Shown: piece after piece, positions 1 to 6,730 of the stretch | How the letters are laid out: each line of letters begins with the position of its first letter | How positions within the stretch are numbered: the first letter of the stretch is position 1 | DNA from: a bacterium | GTDB lineage: Bacteria > Vulcanimicrobiota > Xenobia > RGZZ01 | Reading direction: 5' to 3' | Length of the DNA: 8,015 nucleotides | Assembly: GCA_021782195.1 (NCBI GenBank) | Contig: JAJXVI010000088.1 | Coordinates: 1-8,015 of the forward strand | The notes under the pieces: generated by a model | Told to the model about the DNA's origin: nothing | Database searches by the model: none | What the model saw: the letters and a program-made list of their open reading frames with translations, nothing else | Position numbers and translations under genes: made by a program

Positions 1-498
1 GGCGAGGGGGGCGCCGCTCGGAAGTGGGTCGCCGTCGCTGCCCGTCAGCGATCCGAGTCCGCTTCGTGCCTGATAGTTGATGTCGTGCCCCGCTTTTGCG
101 CGGAGTGGGCCGCTCTGGCCGTAGCCGCTGAGGGAGCAGTATACGAGCCGGGGGAGCGCCACGGCAAGGCTCGCCCCGTCGAGGCCGAGCGCGGCCATGC
201 GACCGGGGCGGAACGACTCGACGACCACGTCGGCGCGCTCGATGAGGCGGCGCGCGGCCGCAACGCCTTCGGGACGGCGCAGGTCAAGGCGCACGCTGCG
301 CTTGCCGCGGTGCAGCCAGGCAAACGCGACGTTCATCCCTCCCACCGTGGGGGGAAGGTTGCGCAGGTAGTCGGGGGAGTGGAGGTCCTCGACGGTGATG
401 ACTTCGGCACCGAGGTCGCAGAGCAGGCGGGTGCAGAACGGCCCGGGCAGAAGGCGGGTGAAGTCGACGACGCGGATGCCCTGTAGGGGAGCGCTCAA
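1..498 (-). CDS. Family III CoA-transferase (CaiB/BaiF; racemase-like), 3' part cut by window edge
   Basis: The first 166 residues are visible and the C-terminus lies left of the window. The N-terminus PLQGIRVVDFTRLLPGP, then CDLGAEVITVED (27-38), the RGKRSVRLDLR stretch (64-74) and ADVVVESFRPG (89-99) are the standard opening of family III CoA-transferases. These enzymes move CoA between carboxylic acids or epimerise 2-methylacyl-CoAs in the cytoplasm. Residues 137-147 read GHDINYQARSG. His138 matches the position of the catalytic His of alpha-methylacyl-CoA racemases, and Asp139 matches the CoA-accepting Asp of the transferases. The racemase's second catalytic residue, in a GDFGGG-type motif, would lie outside the window, so transferase and racemase cannot be separated. 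Full family length is about 360-400 residues. I chose TTG at 498 because family homology begins there and GGAGGA sits 6 nt upstream. A longer in-frame start (GTG at 726) also exists. The gene is divergent from the peptide transporter. Confidence 0.9.
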   Translation of the reverse strand, partial: MSAPLQGIRVVDFTRLLPGPFCTRLLCDLGAEVITVEDLHSPDYLRNLPPTVGGMNVAFAWLHRGKRSVRLDLRRPEGVAAARRLIERADVVVESFRPGRMAALGLDGASLAVALPRLVYCSLSGYGQSGPLRAKAGHDINYQARSGLGSLTGSDGDPLPSGAPLA

Positions 499-504
499 GC
501 TGGG

Positions 505-510
505 TCCTCC
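505..510 (-). promoter_or_regulatory. Ribosome binding site of the CoA-transferase gene
   Basis: Read on the minus strand the site is GGAGGA, ending 6 nt before a TTG codon at 498. It decides the choice of TTG as start. A near copy of the surrounding 15 bases (AATCCGCAAGGAGGA) occurs at 747-733 upstream, as AATCCACAAGGAGGA. Confidence 0.7.
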
Positions 511-544
511 TTGCGGATTCGCGGCAGGCGGGTTGTGCTGTCGA

Positions 545-558
545 AAGAAAACTTTCTT
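545..558. promoter_or_regulatory. A/T-rich dyad, candidate operator or promoter element
   Basis: AAGAAA-AC-TTTCTT is a perfect 6+6 inverted repeat with a 2-nt centre, lying 46 bases upstream of the CoA-transferase start. It stands out as an A/T island in very GC-rich surroundings, which is typical of promoter or regulator-binding DNA. The function is inferred. It could also be chance or simply the melted promoter segment. Confidence 0.3.
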
Positions 559-669
559 CGCGCACTGGGGGACGCTTCCTGGGGAGGCCGTGCGCGTTCC
601 GCGGATGCGAACGGGGGGGGACGGCGCGTGCCGCGTCGGAATTTCTCCGCCGTCGCCTTCAGCGTCCCC

Positions 670-850
670 GGATGTCACCTCCTTTGATCTTACCGCGTCG
701 GAAGGGAGGTCGCTGCCAATGATCACCCCGGATCCTCCTTGTGGATTTCACCTTCTTTGATCTCACCGCCTTTGAAGCAGGGTCGCTCAGGGGGCGCTAC
801 GGTATGCCAGGGCGGATTTCACCTTCTTTGATCTCACCGCGTCGGAAGGG
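670..850. repeat. Three tandem degenerate repeats, 71-73 bp period
   Basis: Copies start at 670, 743 and 814. Copies 2 and 3 are identical over their first 27 bases (743-769 and 814-840). Copies 1 and 3 match at 34 of 37 positions, including GCGTCGGAAGGG at the end of the conserved block. The rest of each unit has diverged and copy 3 runs into the transporter start. The core on the plus strand is TCACCTYCTTTGATCTYACCG. On the minus strand copy 1 reads AAAGGAGGTGA, a perfect Shine-Dalgarno string, and copies 2 and 3 read AAAGAAGGTGA. No repeat copy is followed by a convincing gene on the minus strand. The array may be a regulatory array for the flanking genes or a neutral tandem duplication. 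Confidence 0.8.
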
Positions 851-865
851 GGCTCCGCATGGCGG

Positions 866-2314
866 ATGGAACCACCTCAAATGCCCGCTCCATCGAATGA
901 AACCGCCCGAATCGGAAAGATTCAGCGCGTCCTTTCCCATTTTCGTGAACACCCGGTCGGATTCTGGTTCGTCTTCTGGGGCGAACTTGCCGAGCGGGCC
1001 AGTTTCTACGGTATGCGTACCCTGCTTACGCTGTACCTGGTCGACGTATTTCGTTATTCCGACCCGCGTTCCGGCGCCACCGCGGAGTTCTTTACCGCCG
1101 CGTGCTACATCACGCCGCTTGTGGGAGGTCCGATAGCCGATCGTCTGCTCGGCAAGTATCGCACCATCGTCTGGTTTGCGATCCCCTACATCATGGGGCA
1201 CGTGATTCTCGGCAACCTCGTCACGCCCTGGGGGCTCTACATTGCGCTGGCCCTTCTGGCGGGTGGTTCGGGTGCCATCAAGCCCAACACAAGCACCCTG
1301 ATGGGGCTCATCTATGAGAAAGAAGGCAAGAAGGAGCTGCTCACCGAGGCGTTCAGCTACTACTATGCCGCCATCAACATCGGGGCTGCAATCACCTCGC
1401 TTGCCCTGCCCTGGGTCCGTGACGTGGTGATGCACCACTACCTCGCGATTCCGGGATACACGGCGTACATGGCGCGCGCAAAAGGGTTTGAGTATGCGCT
1501 GCAGGTGCCGACCGTCTTGATGGCCGTGGCGCTCGGGGTCTTTGCCCTGGGCAAGCGGCACTATCCGGAAGAGCACATCGTGAAAGTCGTGAAGACGCAG
1601 GAACAGAAGGAGGAGGAGCGTGGCGTGCTCATCAAGCTGAGCGGCCTGTTCCTCATGATCGCGTTCTTCTGGTTCGCGTACGACCAGCAGAGCTCTACCT
1701 GGATCACGTTCGCGAACTCGCACATGGATCTTCGGTTGTGGCCCTTCAACTTCAAGCTGCTGCCCGACCAGATCCAGGCCTTCAACCCTGTGCTGATCGT
1801 GGCGTTCACCCCCATCTTCAACTGGATGTGGATCGAGCTGCAGCGGCGACGCGGAGGCGTTGCGGTGCCAGACACGCAGAAGATGCTGGCGGGTTTCTAC
1901 CTGGTTATCGGATGCGTTGCGATCATGGCCGTGGCGGGCTTCCGCTCGGCCGCGGGTCCGGTGAGCGTCTGGTACATCCTGATTGCGACGGTCGTGGTGA
2001 CGATGGCGGAGCTGTGCGTGAGCGTCGTGGGATTGGAGTTTGCGTTCACGCAGGCCACGCCCAAGACGCACTCGACGGTGACGGCCGCTTTCCTGGCAAT
2101 GGTGTTCGTCGGTGACGGCCTCATCGGAACCCCGTTTATCGAGCGTTTCTATGATCGGATCTCGATGGGCTGGTTCTTTCTGGTGCAGGTCTTCATCATG
2201 ATCGCCGTGGTCTTCGTCTTCCGCCTGATTGCTCGGTCGTTCGAAGAGCGTGAACGCGTGCGTTGTGCGGAAGACGCTGCACTCGAAGCTTCGATGGAGC
2301 GTACGTGGTCGTGA
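866..2314 (+). CDS. POT/PTR-family proton-coupled oligopeptide transporter
   Basis: The 482-residue length is normal for bacterial POT transporters (MFS fold, 12-14 helices, inner membrane), which import di- and tripeptides with protons. Family signatures appear in order: E40-x-x-E-R44 in GELAERASFYG (helix 1), GGSGAIKPN at 133-141, FSYYYAAINIG at 163-173 (the FYxxINxG signature), FFWFAYDQQSSTW at 267-279 (helix 7), NPVLI at 307-311, and AELCVSVVGLEF at 381-392 with Glu382 at the conserved helix-10 acidic position. The charged stretch 230-254 is the usual cytoplasmic loop between the two six-helix halves. The start is uncertain: ATG at 866 has a purine run ending 13 nt upstream, and ATG at 881 (residue 6) is possible. 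A separate out-of-frame ATG at 859 opens a 13-codon reading frame that ends at 900. The gene stands alone, with the CoA-transferase divergent and the AIM24 operon convergent. The substrate (peptide, nitrate or other) is inferred from the family. Confidence 0.95.
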   Translation: MEPPQMPAPSNETARIGKIQRVLSHFREHPVGFWFVFWGELAERASFYGMRTLLTLYLVDVFRYSDPRSGATAEFFTAACYITPLVGGPIADRLLGKYRTIVWFAIPYIMGHVILGNLVTPWGLYIALALLAGGSGAIKPNTSTLMGLIYEKEGKKELLTEAFSYYYAAINIGAAITSLALPWVRDVVMHHYLAIPGYTAYMARAKGFEYALQVPTVLMAVALGVFALGKRHYPEEHIVKVVKTQEQKEEERGVLIKLSGLFLMIAFFWFAYDQQSSTWITFANSHMDLRLWPFNFKLLPDQIQAFNPVLIVAFTPIFNWMWIELQRRRGGVAVPDTQKMLAGFYLVIGCVAIMAVAGFRSAAGPVSVWYILIATVVVTMAELCVSVVGLEFAFTQATPKTHSTVTAAFLAMVFVGDGLIGTPFIERFYDRISMGWFFLVQVFIMIAVVFVFRLIARSFEERERVRCAEDAALEASMERTWS

Positions 2315-2319
2315 CGAGG

Positions 2320-2432
2320 GGCTTCTGACCTCGCCCCCCCTGCGGGGGGTGGACCCCTGACTCCCTTCGCCCCTCCTCCTCGATGCGAGCCTTGGCTTCT
2401 GACCTCGCCCTCCCCTGCGGGGGGTGAACCCC
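2320..2432. repeat. Direct repeat pair with GC-rich hairpins, 74-bp period
   Basis: Copies at 2320-2357 and 2394-2432 share GGCTTCTGACCTCGCCC, then a C-run, TGC, a G-run and a GTGRACCCC end, differing by one indel and about two substitutions. The first copy forms a 6-bp C/G stem with a TGC loop (2335-2349) only 20 nt after the transporter stop. The second forms a similar, less perfect stem. Neither is followed by a T tract, so if they terminate transcription they do not do so in the classical intrinsic way. Confidence 0.75.
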
Positions 2433-2517
2433 GGCCGTCACGGGGCGTGGCTATCAACGCCGAGAGGGCATGTGGCGCCGCTTCTTCGTGGGGTGCCCCC
2501 GGCCGTCACTTCACGTG

Positions 2518-2549
2518 GCCTCTGCCCGGAAACAGCAGAGGCGTGTTTT
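2518..2549 (+). terminator. Candidate intrinsic terminator for the peptide transporter
   Basis: GCCTCTGC (2518-2525) and GCAGAGGC (2535-2542) form a perfect 8-bp stem with a 9-nt loop, followed by GTGTTTTG. The T-rich tail is on the plus strand only, so it would act on rightward transcripts. It lies about 200 nt past the transporter stop, leaving a 3' untranslated region that contains the GC-rich repeats. The T tract is short (TGTTTT), hence moderate confidence. Confidence 0.5.
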
Positions 2550-2633
2550 GCGGGTGCGTGGTCTTCATCCCCGTCGGCAGGTTACGTCTCCTGGCGCCGG
2601 ACCAGACCGCGTACCTCTACCTTCATGGAGAGG

Positions 2634-2665
2634 GTGGACGCCTGCAGGCAATGCCGGGTGTCCAC
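2634..2665 (-). terminator. Hairpin just beyond the AIM24 operon end
   Basis: GTGGAC (2634-2639) pairs with GTCCAC (2660-2665), and inner bases can extend the stem (CC with GG, plus G-T wobbles on the plus-strand RNA). It starts 18 nt after the last operon stop, a usual terminator distance for the leftward transcript. The minus-strand sequence after it (CCTCTCCATG) is not T-rich, and the inner G-T wobbles become A-C mismatches on that strand. It may be an RNA-stabilising 3' structure, a factor-dependent end, or chance. Confidence 0.3.
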
Positions 2666-2683
2666 TGCCCGGGGCCGCGTGCT

Positions 2684-3568
2684 CTACCAGTGATGCTGGG
2701 TCGAGTACGATGAACTGCTGACTGACGTGGCGGGGTCTTCCGGGGTCTCGAAGGCCGATCGCACGGCGACGCGTCCCGGTCCGACCAGGCGCAGCCACAG
2801 GTAACGATTCGCCCACGACATCCCGAACCACGACATAAGCGGGGTGGACGGATACTCGAAGTGCAGGAGCATGTTCACGCTGGGGTCCTTGAAGCACAGG
2901 GCGCCCGGTTTGACGAGGATCGATTCTCCGGGGGCGAGATTGCGCACGAAGACGTTGCCGGACGTGTGCAGCAGGAGGAGACCCGGGCCGTCTTTCGCGT
3001 GAAAACGATCGACGAACATTCCAACGGGGTAGTGGGTTTCCGTGTCATCGCCGCTGCCGGTCGTGTACCACACGTTCGAGGCAAACCACTCGTACGCCAC
3101 GCTGTGGGTGGCGACCACGAACATGTGCTCGCGAACGTCGACCGACTGCCCTTGCTGGAGCGGAAGGGCGATCATCTCGCCGGCCGCGTCCACCGAGAAG
3201 GCCACGTGGCCCGGGCCGTGCGCCTGGGTCATGATGAGCGGCATCCCCGCGAACATCCGCTTCCAGGCCCCCGCCATCTTCATGACGGAAATCTTCACGG
3301 TCGGGTCCATCCACAGCAGCACGTGATGCGCGAAGTACACGCCGTCGCCATCTGCCAGGTTCAGGTCGGCCACGGGGACGTACTTGCCCTCGATCTGGCA
3401 CGAAGAGCGACCGAGCTGGATACGCGCCATGTCCAGGCGTGGCGGCATCTCGGTCCAGCCGGACTCCGAGACGACCGCGCGCACGTCGACCTGGGCTCCG
3501 CAGGCCGGGCAGGCTGGCTGCGTGCCGTCGCTCTGGGCGCTGCACCAGGCGCACGTATACCTGCTCAT
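2684..3568 (-). CDS. AIM24-family protein with one N-terminal zinc ribbon
   Basis: The protein has 294 residues. Residues 6-23 hold CAWC...CPAC, two CxxC knuckles 10 residues apart, a rubredoxin/zinc-ribbon type metal site. Residues ~46-275 match the AIM24 (DUF124) fold: SSCQIEGKYVPVADLNL (55-71), a GVYFAHHVLLW strand (76-86), AGMPLIMTQAHGPGHVAFS (107-125), GMFVDRF (183-189), GPGLLLLHTSGNVFVRNL (194-211) and GPGRVAVRS (263-271). AIM24 domains are beta-rich, related to the TRAP fold, and of unknown biochemical role in bacteria. The yeast namesake is mitochondrial. It is colinear with its upstream neighbour along the whole length, so it is a tandem paralogue, but it has an extra loop with GSGDDTETH (171-179) and a Ser-rich tail ending QHHW. 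Its ATG overlaps the preceding stop (ATGA) with no visible ribosome site, so translational coupling is likely. No signal peptide or membrane segment is seen. It is the last gene of the operon. Confidence 0.88.
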   Translation of the reverse strand: MSRYTCAWCSAQSDGTQPACPACGAQVDVRAVVSESGWTEMPPRLDMARIQLGRSSCQIEGKYVPVADLNLADGDGVYFAHHVLLWMDPTVKISVMKMAGAWKRMFAGMPLIMTQAHGPGHVAFSVDAAGEMIALPLQQGQSVDVREHMFVVATHSVAYEWFASNVWYTTGSGDDTETHYPVGMFVDRFHAKDGPGLLLLHTSGNVFVRNLAPGESILVKPGALCFKDPSVNMLLHFEYPSTPLMSWFGMSWANRYLWLRLVGPGRVAVRSAFETPEDPATSVSSSSYSTQHHW

Positions 3569-4542
3569 GACGTTGCGTGGTGGACGTACATCGACTGGAT
3601 GCCGACGCGTCCGGGACCGGTCATGCGAGCCAGATTCATGCTGACGCCTCCGAACCAGCCGGTGGTCAGGGGCTGCGTCTCAACGTTCATCGTCACCGAG
3701 GAGTCCTTGTACAGGAACGCGCCGGGCTCCAGAATCACCGATTCGCCGGCCTTCAGACGGCGCTCGAGGACGTTTCCATACCCGTGCAGGATGACGAGTC
3801 CGGACTGGCCGCGAGTCACGAAGCGGTCCATGAACATGCCCTGGCCGCCGAAGAGGATGTTGCGCAACCCCTTGATCTGGACGAAGGAATAGTCGATGTG
3901 CTGTGAGCCGAGAAGGAACGCGTGTTCCCGCACGTCGAGCTCCATCCCGGGGTGGAGCGGAAGCACCACGAGCTCTCCGGTCTGGTCACGCGAGAACGCA
4001 ATTCGCCCGGGGCCCGTGGCCACGCTGATGACGAAGGGCATTCCGGCCAGCACGCGCTTGATGCCGCCCGACAGCGCCATGACTCCGAGCCCGACTTTAT
4101 CATCCTTCCAAAGCAGTACGTGATGCTCGAAGAAGACCGAATCTCCCGTGCCCAGGTTGATTTCGGCCACGGGAACCACGTCGCCCTCCACCTGGCAGGT
4201 GCTGGTGGAGAACTTGAACTCGGTCATGTCGCGCAGACGGGGAGCCTCGCGCCAGCCCGAGTCGCTGACCACGTCTCGCACGTCAAGGGGGGCGCCGCAC
4301 ATCTGGCACGTGGTAGCCTGGGTGGGATTCTGACCGTCACACCAGCGGCACTGCAACCGTTCCATGGATCCTGCGCCCGAAGGTGCGGCCCTGTCGACCA
4401 TCGACGTGGCGCTCGTGAGATGTGCCACCGCGGGTGCTTCGTACGGAGACGGGCTCGGCTCACCGAGACGGCCTCCGCAGTGCGTGCAGAACTTCGGGCT
4501 GCCTTCGCAGGCGCTTCCACAATTCGGGCAACGGCTCGTCAT
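3565..4542 (-). CDS. AIM24-family protein with two N-terminal zinc ribbons
   Basis: The protein has 325 residues from ATG 4542. Zinc ribbon 1 is CPNC (5-8) with CTHC (19-22). A Pro/Ala/Ser linker of about 40 residues follows, then zinc ribbon 2, CRWC (65-68) with CQMC (79-82). The AIM24 domain spans ~105-318, with TSTCQVEGDVVPVAEINL (113-130), SVFFEHHVLLW (135-145), AGMPFVISVATGPGRIAFS (166-184), GMFMDRF (235-241), SGLVILHGYGNVLERRL (247-263) and GPGRVGIQS (309-317). Ribbon 2 plus domain aligns end to end with the downstream paralogue; ribbon 1 is extra. The frame is open further upstream to a TTG at 4623 that overlaps the previous stop (TTGA), giving 27 more residues. I prefer ATG 4542 because MTSRCPNCG is a typical zinc-ribbon N-terminus, although neither start has a clear ribosome site. 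Metal binding, perhaps with nucleic-acid or protein contact, is inferred from the ribbons. The cellular role is unknown. Confidence 0.88.
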   Translation of the reverse strand: MTSRCPNCGSACEGSPKFCTHCGGRLGEPSPSPYEAPAVAHLTSATSMVDRAAPSGAGSMERLQCRWCDGQNPTQATTCQMCGAPLDVRDVVSDSGWREAPRLRDMTEFKFSTSTCQVEGDVVPVAEINLGTGDSVFFEHHVLLWKDDKVGLGVMALSGGIKRVLAGMPFVISVATGPGRIAFSRDQTGELVVLPLHPGMELDVREHAFLLGSQHIDYSFVQIKGLRNILFGGQGMFMDRFVTRGQSGLVILHGYGNVLERRLKAGESVILEPGAFLYKDSSVTMNVETQPLTTGWFGGVSMNLARMTGPGRVGIQSMYVHHATS

Positions 4543-4619
4543 AGAACGCTCTATTTGGCCAGCGCCGAGCACTTCCTGCCGGGCTTGTCGCTCGATTTCT
4601 TGAAATCCCTCGGGTCGCC

Positions 4620-6722
4620 TCAACCGTCCCCGCGAGATGACCCGTCAACGGCAACGTTGATGTAGTTCGGATTCGAACGTTCCATCACGCCCTCGAGGAG
4701 CAGCACGAGCTGCCAGTAGTTCTTGAGGTCGGTGACGTGGCCGAAGGCGTCGGCGCCGAGCACGCGCGTACCGACCACCTTGCCCGAGGCGCGCACGACA
4801 TCCACTTCCAGGATGCCGTCCGAGAAGACGTCCTGGCATTCCCCGGCGCCCGGGCGCAGCGAATACTCGCGTCCGAGGATGCGTCCGCGGAGCCCGCCAT
4901 CAACGACCACGAAACCGTCGCGGTCGGCGTGGGTCGCGTAGGTCTCTGGCGTGGAGAAGAAGCGCGGTTTCATGATGTACGGTCCGCCGTACTCCGGGCA
5001 GAAGGTGTCGCAGTTGCCGCACTCGTTGCAGAAGTCTGCATAGTTGGCGATCTGCGTGGCGCGGGTCACCTTGAAGCGGCCTTCCTCTTCCGGCAGCACG
5101 CCGTCGCGCGTCACGCGGAGGTTGCGCCAGGTCACGTCGCGCGGTTTCACCTCATAGAGAAAATTGGCGTCGTTCGGGCAGACGGGGATGCACTTGTCGC
5201 AGGAAATGCAGTCCCACAGATAGAGGTGACTGCCGATCTTCTTGGGTGCGGTCTTGTTCTTGCCGTGTCCGTAGCGGGGATCGACCGTGCACTCCGCGAC
5301 GTAGTCGGACGTGTTGAGCAGTGTGGCCTCCCGGACCAGCCGGGCGGTCACGTCCGCGTCCGCGCCGAGCGGCGCTTTCTCCTCGAGCGCGGCCAGCAGG
5401 GAGCGCTCCAGGTCGGCCACTCCCTCGCGCCCGTCCGCAGACAGGGCGCTGCACACGGCGCGGACTGCCTCGGGTCCCCGTCCGCGTCCCCGCACGATGA
5501 ACTCCTCGATCGTCCGCGCCCCGCAGGATCGCATCCGGTCCTCGAGGTTGCGCAGGTAGGTCACCTGACGCCCGTAGCCGCGCGGCTTGAGGAGGTCGGT
5601 GCAGACCGTGACGGGCACGAGCCCGAGGGAGACCGCCTGCCAGAAGTTTTCGTGGTCGATGCCCGCGGAGAACGAGATGGGGTAGCGCGTTCCGCACTTC
5701 TTGCGGAACGCGTCCACGAGGTTCATTGCGATGACGTGGAGCGGTGGGCCAGACATGTACATGACCGCGTCTGAGAACCAGTCGCCACGGTTGACCACTT
5801 CCAGGGTGTTGCTGAACTTCACGCCCAGTTCGAGCCCGCGTGCCTGCGCCACGGGCCGCAACCGCTCGACGATGCCGACGGCCTCGTCGAGGGAGAGCCC
5901 CGCCGAGTACGCCTTCTGGTGCACTTCGAGGTGGGTGTAGCCCATCACGTCGTGGAGCAGGTACTCCAGCCGTTCCTTGCCGAGCTGGGTGGGATTGAGC
6001 TTGATGACGGTGTTGGTGCCAACCTCGGTGAGCAGGTAGGCAACAATCTTCTCGATCTCGTCTGGAGGACAGCCGTGAAACGTGGAGAGCGTGATGGATC
6101 GCGACACCTGCGTCGTGAACGGGTGGTCGCGGAACTGCGCGAACTCGTCGGGAATCTCCGCGCGCAGCTCGTCGATGACGGCGGACGCGTCCATCATCTG
6201 GCGGATCCAGCCTGTGACGCGCGGATGGCTGATGCCTGCGAGGTCGTAGCCGACCGACATGTCGAGCACGGTCCGGGTGCGCGCGGCGCTTTCCAATCCG
6301 TTTCCGAGCACGTCGGTGGCGGCCAGGATTTCGAGCAGCATCGAGGCGGCGACGTACTCGCGCAGCGACTTTTCGAGCCGCAGTTCCTGCGACCACTCCA
6401 CGTTGAACCCGATGTTGGGGGCGTGGATGCACGGGCGGGGAATGCGAAGCTCGTCCTGGATCTGCACGGTCTTGAGTTCGATGAGGCGCGAGCCGCCAAG
6501 CCAGGCCAGCACGATGTTCTGGATGAGCTGGTCCTGCGGGCCGGCTGCGGGTCCGAGCGCGGTGGATGCCGTTTGTCCGTGGAAACGCACGGATGTGTCG
6601 AGCGCCGGGTCGGCCACGTAGAAGCGTGCGCGTGGCAGGTCGAAGATCTGGTCGCGGGCGGCGAGCTCGCGTTGGATTCGGCGCAGGTGATGGCGCAGGG
6701 ACAGCGGGTAGAGTTCGGCCAC
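4620..6722 (-). CDS. YgfK/PreA-like oxidoreductase: dihydroorotate-dehydrogenase-type barrel plus double [4Fe-4S] ferredoxin domain
   Basis: The protein has 700 residues. Residues ~45-400 form a dihydropyrimidine/dihydroorotate-dehydrogenase-like TIM barrel, expected to hold FMN, with YgfK-type motifs: LGPAAGPQDQL (56-66), IELKTVQI (81-88), LDMSVGYDLAGI (153-164), LSTFHGCPPDEIE (212-224, Cys218 a possible active-site thiol), IKLNPTQLG (240-248), MYMSG (321-325) and TDLLKPRGYGR (375-385). The C-terminal part has two [4Fe-4S] sites: C505, C508, C511, C515 and C565, C568, C571, C575 (FCNECGNCDTFCPEYGGP, as in YgfK). E. coli YgfK, about 1030 residues and linked to selenate reduction, carries a FAD/NAD(P)-binding module between barrel and ferredoxin. 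Here ~100 residues without a GxGxxG nucleotide motif take its place, so electrons probably come from a separate partner. That layout resembles PreA of the PreT-PreA pair. The start is GTG with AGAGGA 8 nt upstream. The substrate is unknown. Confidence 0.85.
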   Translation of the reverse strand: MAELYPLSLRHHLRRIQRELAARDQIFDLPRARFYVADPALDTSVRFHGQTASTALGPAAGPQDQLIQNIVLAWLGGSRLIELKTVQIQDELRIPRPCIHAPNIGFNVEWSQELRLEKSLREYVAASMLLEILAATDVLGNGLESAARTRTVLDMSVGYDLAGISHPRVTGWIRQMMDASAVIDELRAEIPDEFAQFRDHPFTTQVSRSITLSTFHGCPPDEIEKIVAYLLTEVGTNTVIKLNPTQLGKERLEYLLHDVMGYTHLEVHQKAYSAGLSLDEAVGIVERLRPVAQARGLELGVKFSNTLEVVNRGDWFSDAVMYMSGPPLHVIAMNLVDAFRKKCGTRYPISFSAGIDHENFWQAVSLGLVPVTVCTDLLKPRGYGRQVTYLRNLEDRMRSCGARTIEEFIVRGRGRGPEAVRAVCSALSADGREGVADLERSLLAALEEKAPLGADADVTARLVREATLLNTSDYVAECTVDPRYGHGKNKTAPKKIGSHLYLWDCISCDKCIPVCPNDANFLYEVKPRDVTWRNLRVTRDGVLPEEEGRFKVTRATQIANYADFCNECGNCDTFCPEYGGPYIMKPRFFSTPETYATHADRDGFVVVDGGLRGRILGREYSLRPGAGECQDVFSDGILEVDVVRASGKVVGTRVLGADAFGHVTDLKNYWQLVLLLEGVMERSNPNYINVAVDGSSRGDG

Positions 6723-6730
6723 GGGCGTGT

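Larger units (their letters stand above)
499..865. promoter_or_regulatory. Divergent intergenic region between CoA-transferase and peptide transporter
   Basis: These 367 bases separate two genes transcribed outward, so both promoters should lie here. I see no convincing sigma-70 -35/-10 pair on either strand. What is visible is an A/T-rich dyad at 545-558, a run of eight G at 613-620, and three tandem ~72-bp repeats from 670. On the minus strand the CoA-transferase frame stays open from a GTG at 726 down to the TTG at 498, but the 76 residues it would encode are low-complexity and look non-coding. On the plus strand the purine run GGAAGGGGG (844-852) is the only ribosome-site-like sequence before the transporter. 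Confidence 0.6.
2315..2683. other. Convergent intergenic region, no gene seen
   Basis: These 369 bases lie between the 3' ends of the transporter and of the AIM24 operon. Short frames cross it in several phases, but none has family-like sequence or a ribosome site. It holds a pair of 38-39-bp direct repeats with GC hairpins (2320-2432), a shorter repeat CCCCGGCCGTCAC at 2429-2441 and 2497-2509, a hairpin followed by four T (2518-2549), and a 6-bp-plus hairpin (2634-2665). Hairpin-rich repeats at convergent gene ends are common in bacteria. Confidence 0.6.

Noticed and set aside
670..850. The tandem repeats as a CRISPR array
   Set aside because: Only three copies exist, the conserved block varies between copies, the intervening segments are themselves partly similar, and no cas gene is nearby.
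859..900. Out-of-frame ATG with GGAAGGGGG 6 nt upstream, opening a 13-codon frame just before and across the transporter start
   Set aside because: It could be a leader peptide, but it is very short, has no attenuator-like features, and its ribosome site may serve the transporter itself; not enough to call a gene.
797..2071. A 424-codon open frame on the minus strand
   Set aside because: It is antisense to the peptide transporter, whose helix and signature motifs are unmistakable; the frame's composition (Arg/His/Asp/Glu) is a shadow pattern.
2424..2721. Several 80-90-codon plus-strand frames in the convergent gap
   Set aside because: They overlap each other in all three phases, cross the terminator-like hairpin and the repeats, and have no ribosome site or homology I recognise.
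2861..3892. A 343-codon open frame on the plus strand, and a similar one at 4737-5774
   Set aside because: Both are antisense to supported genes and lack motifs, a ribosome site or plausible composition.
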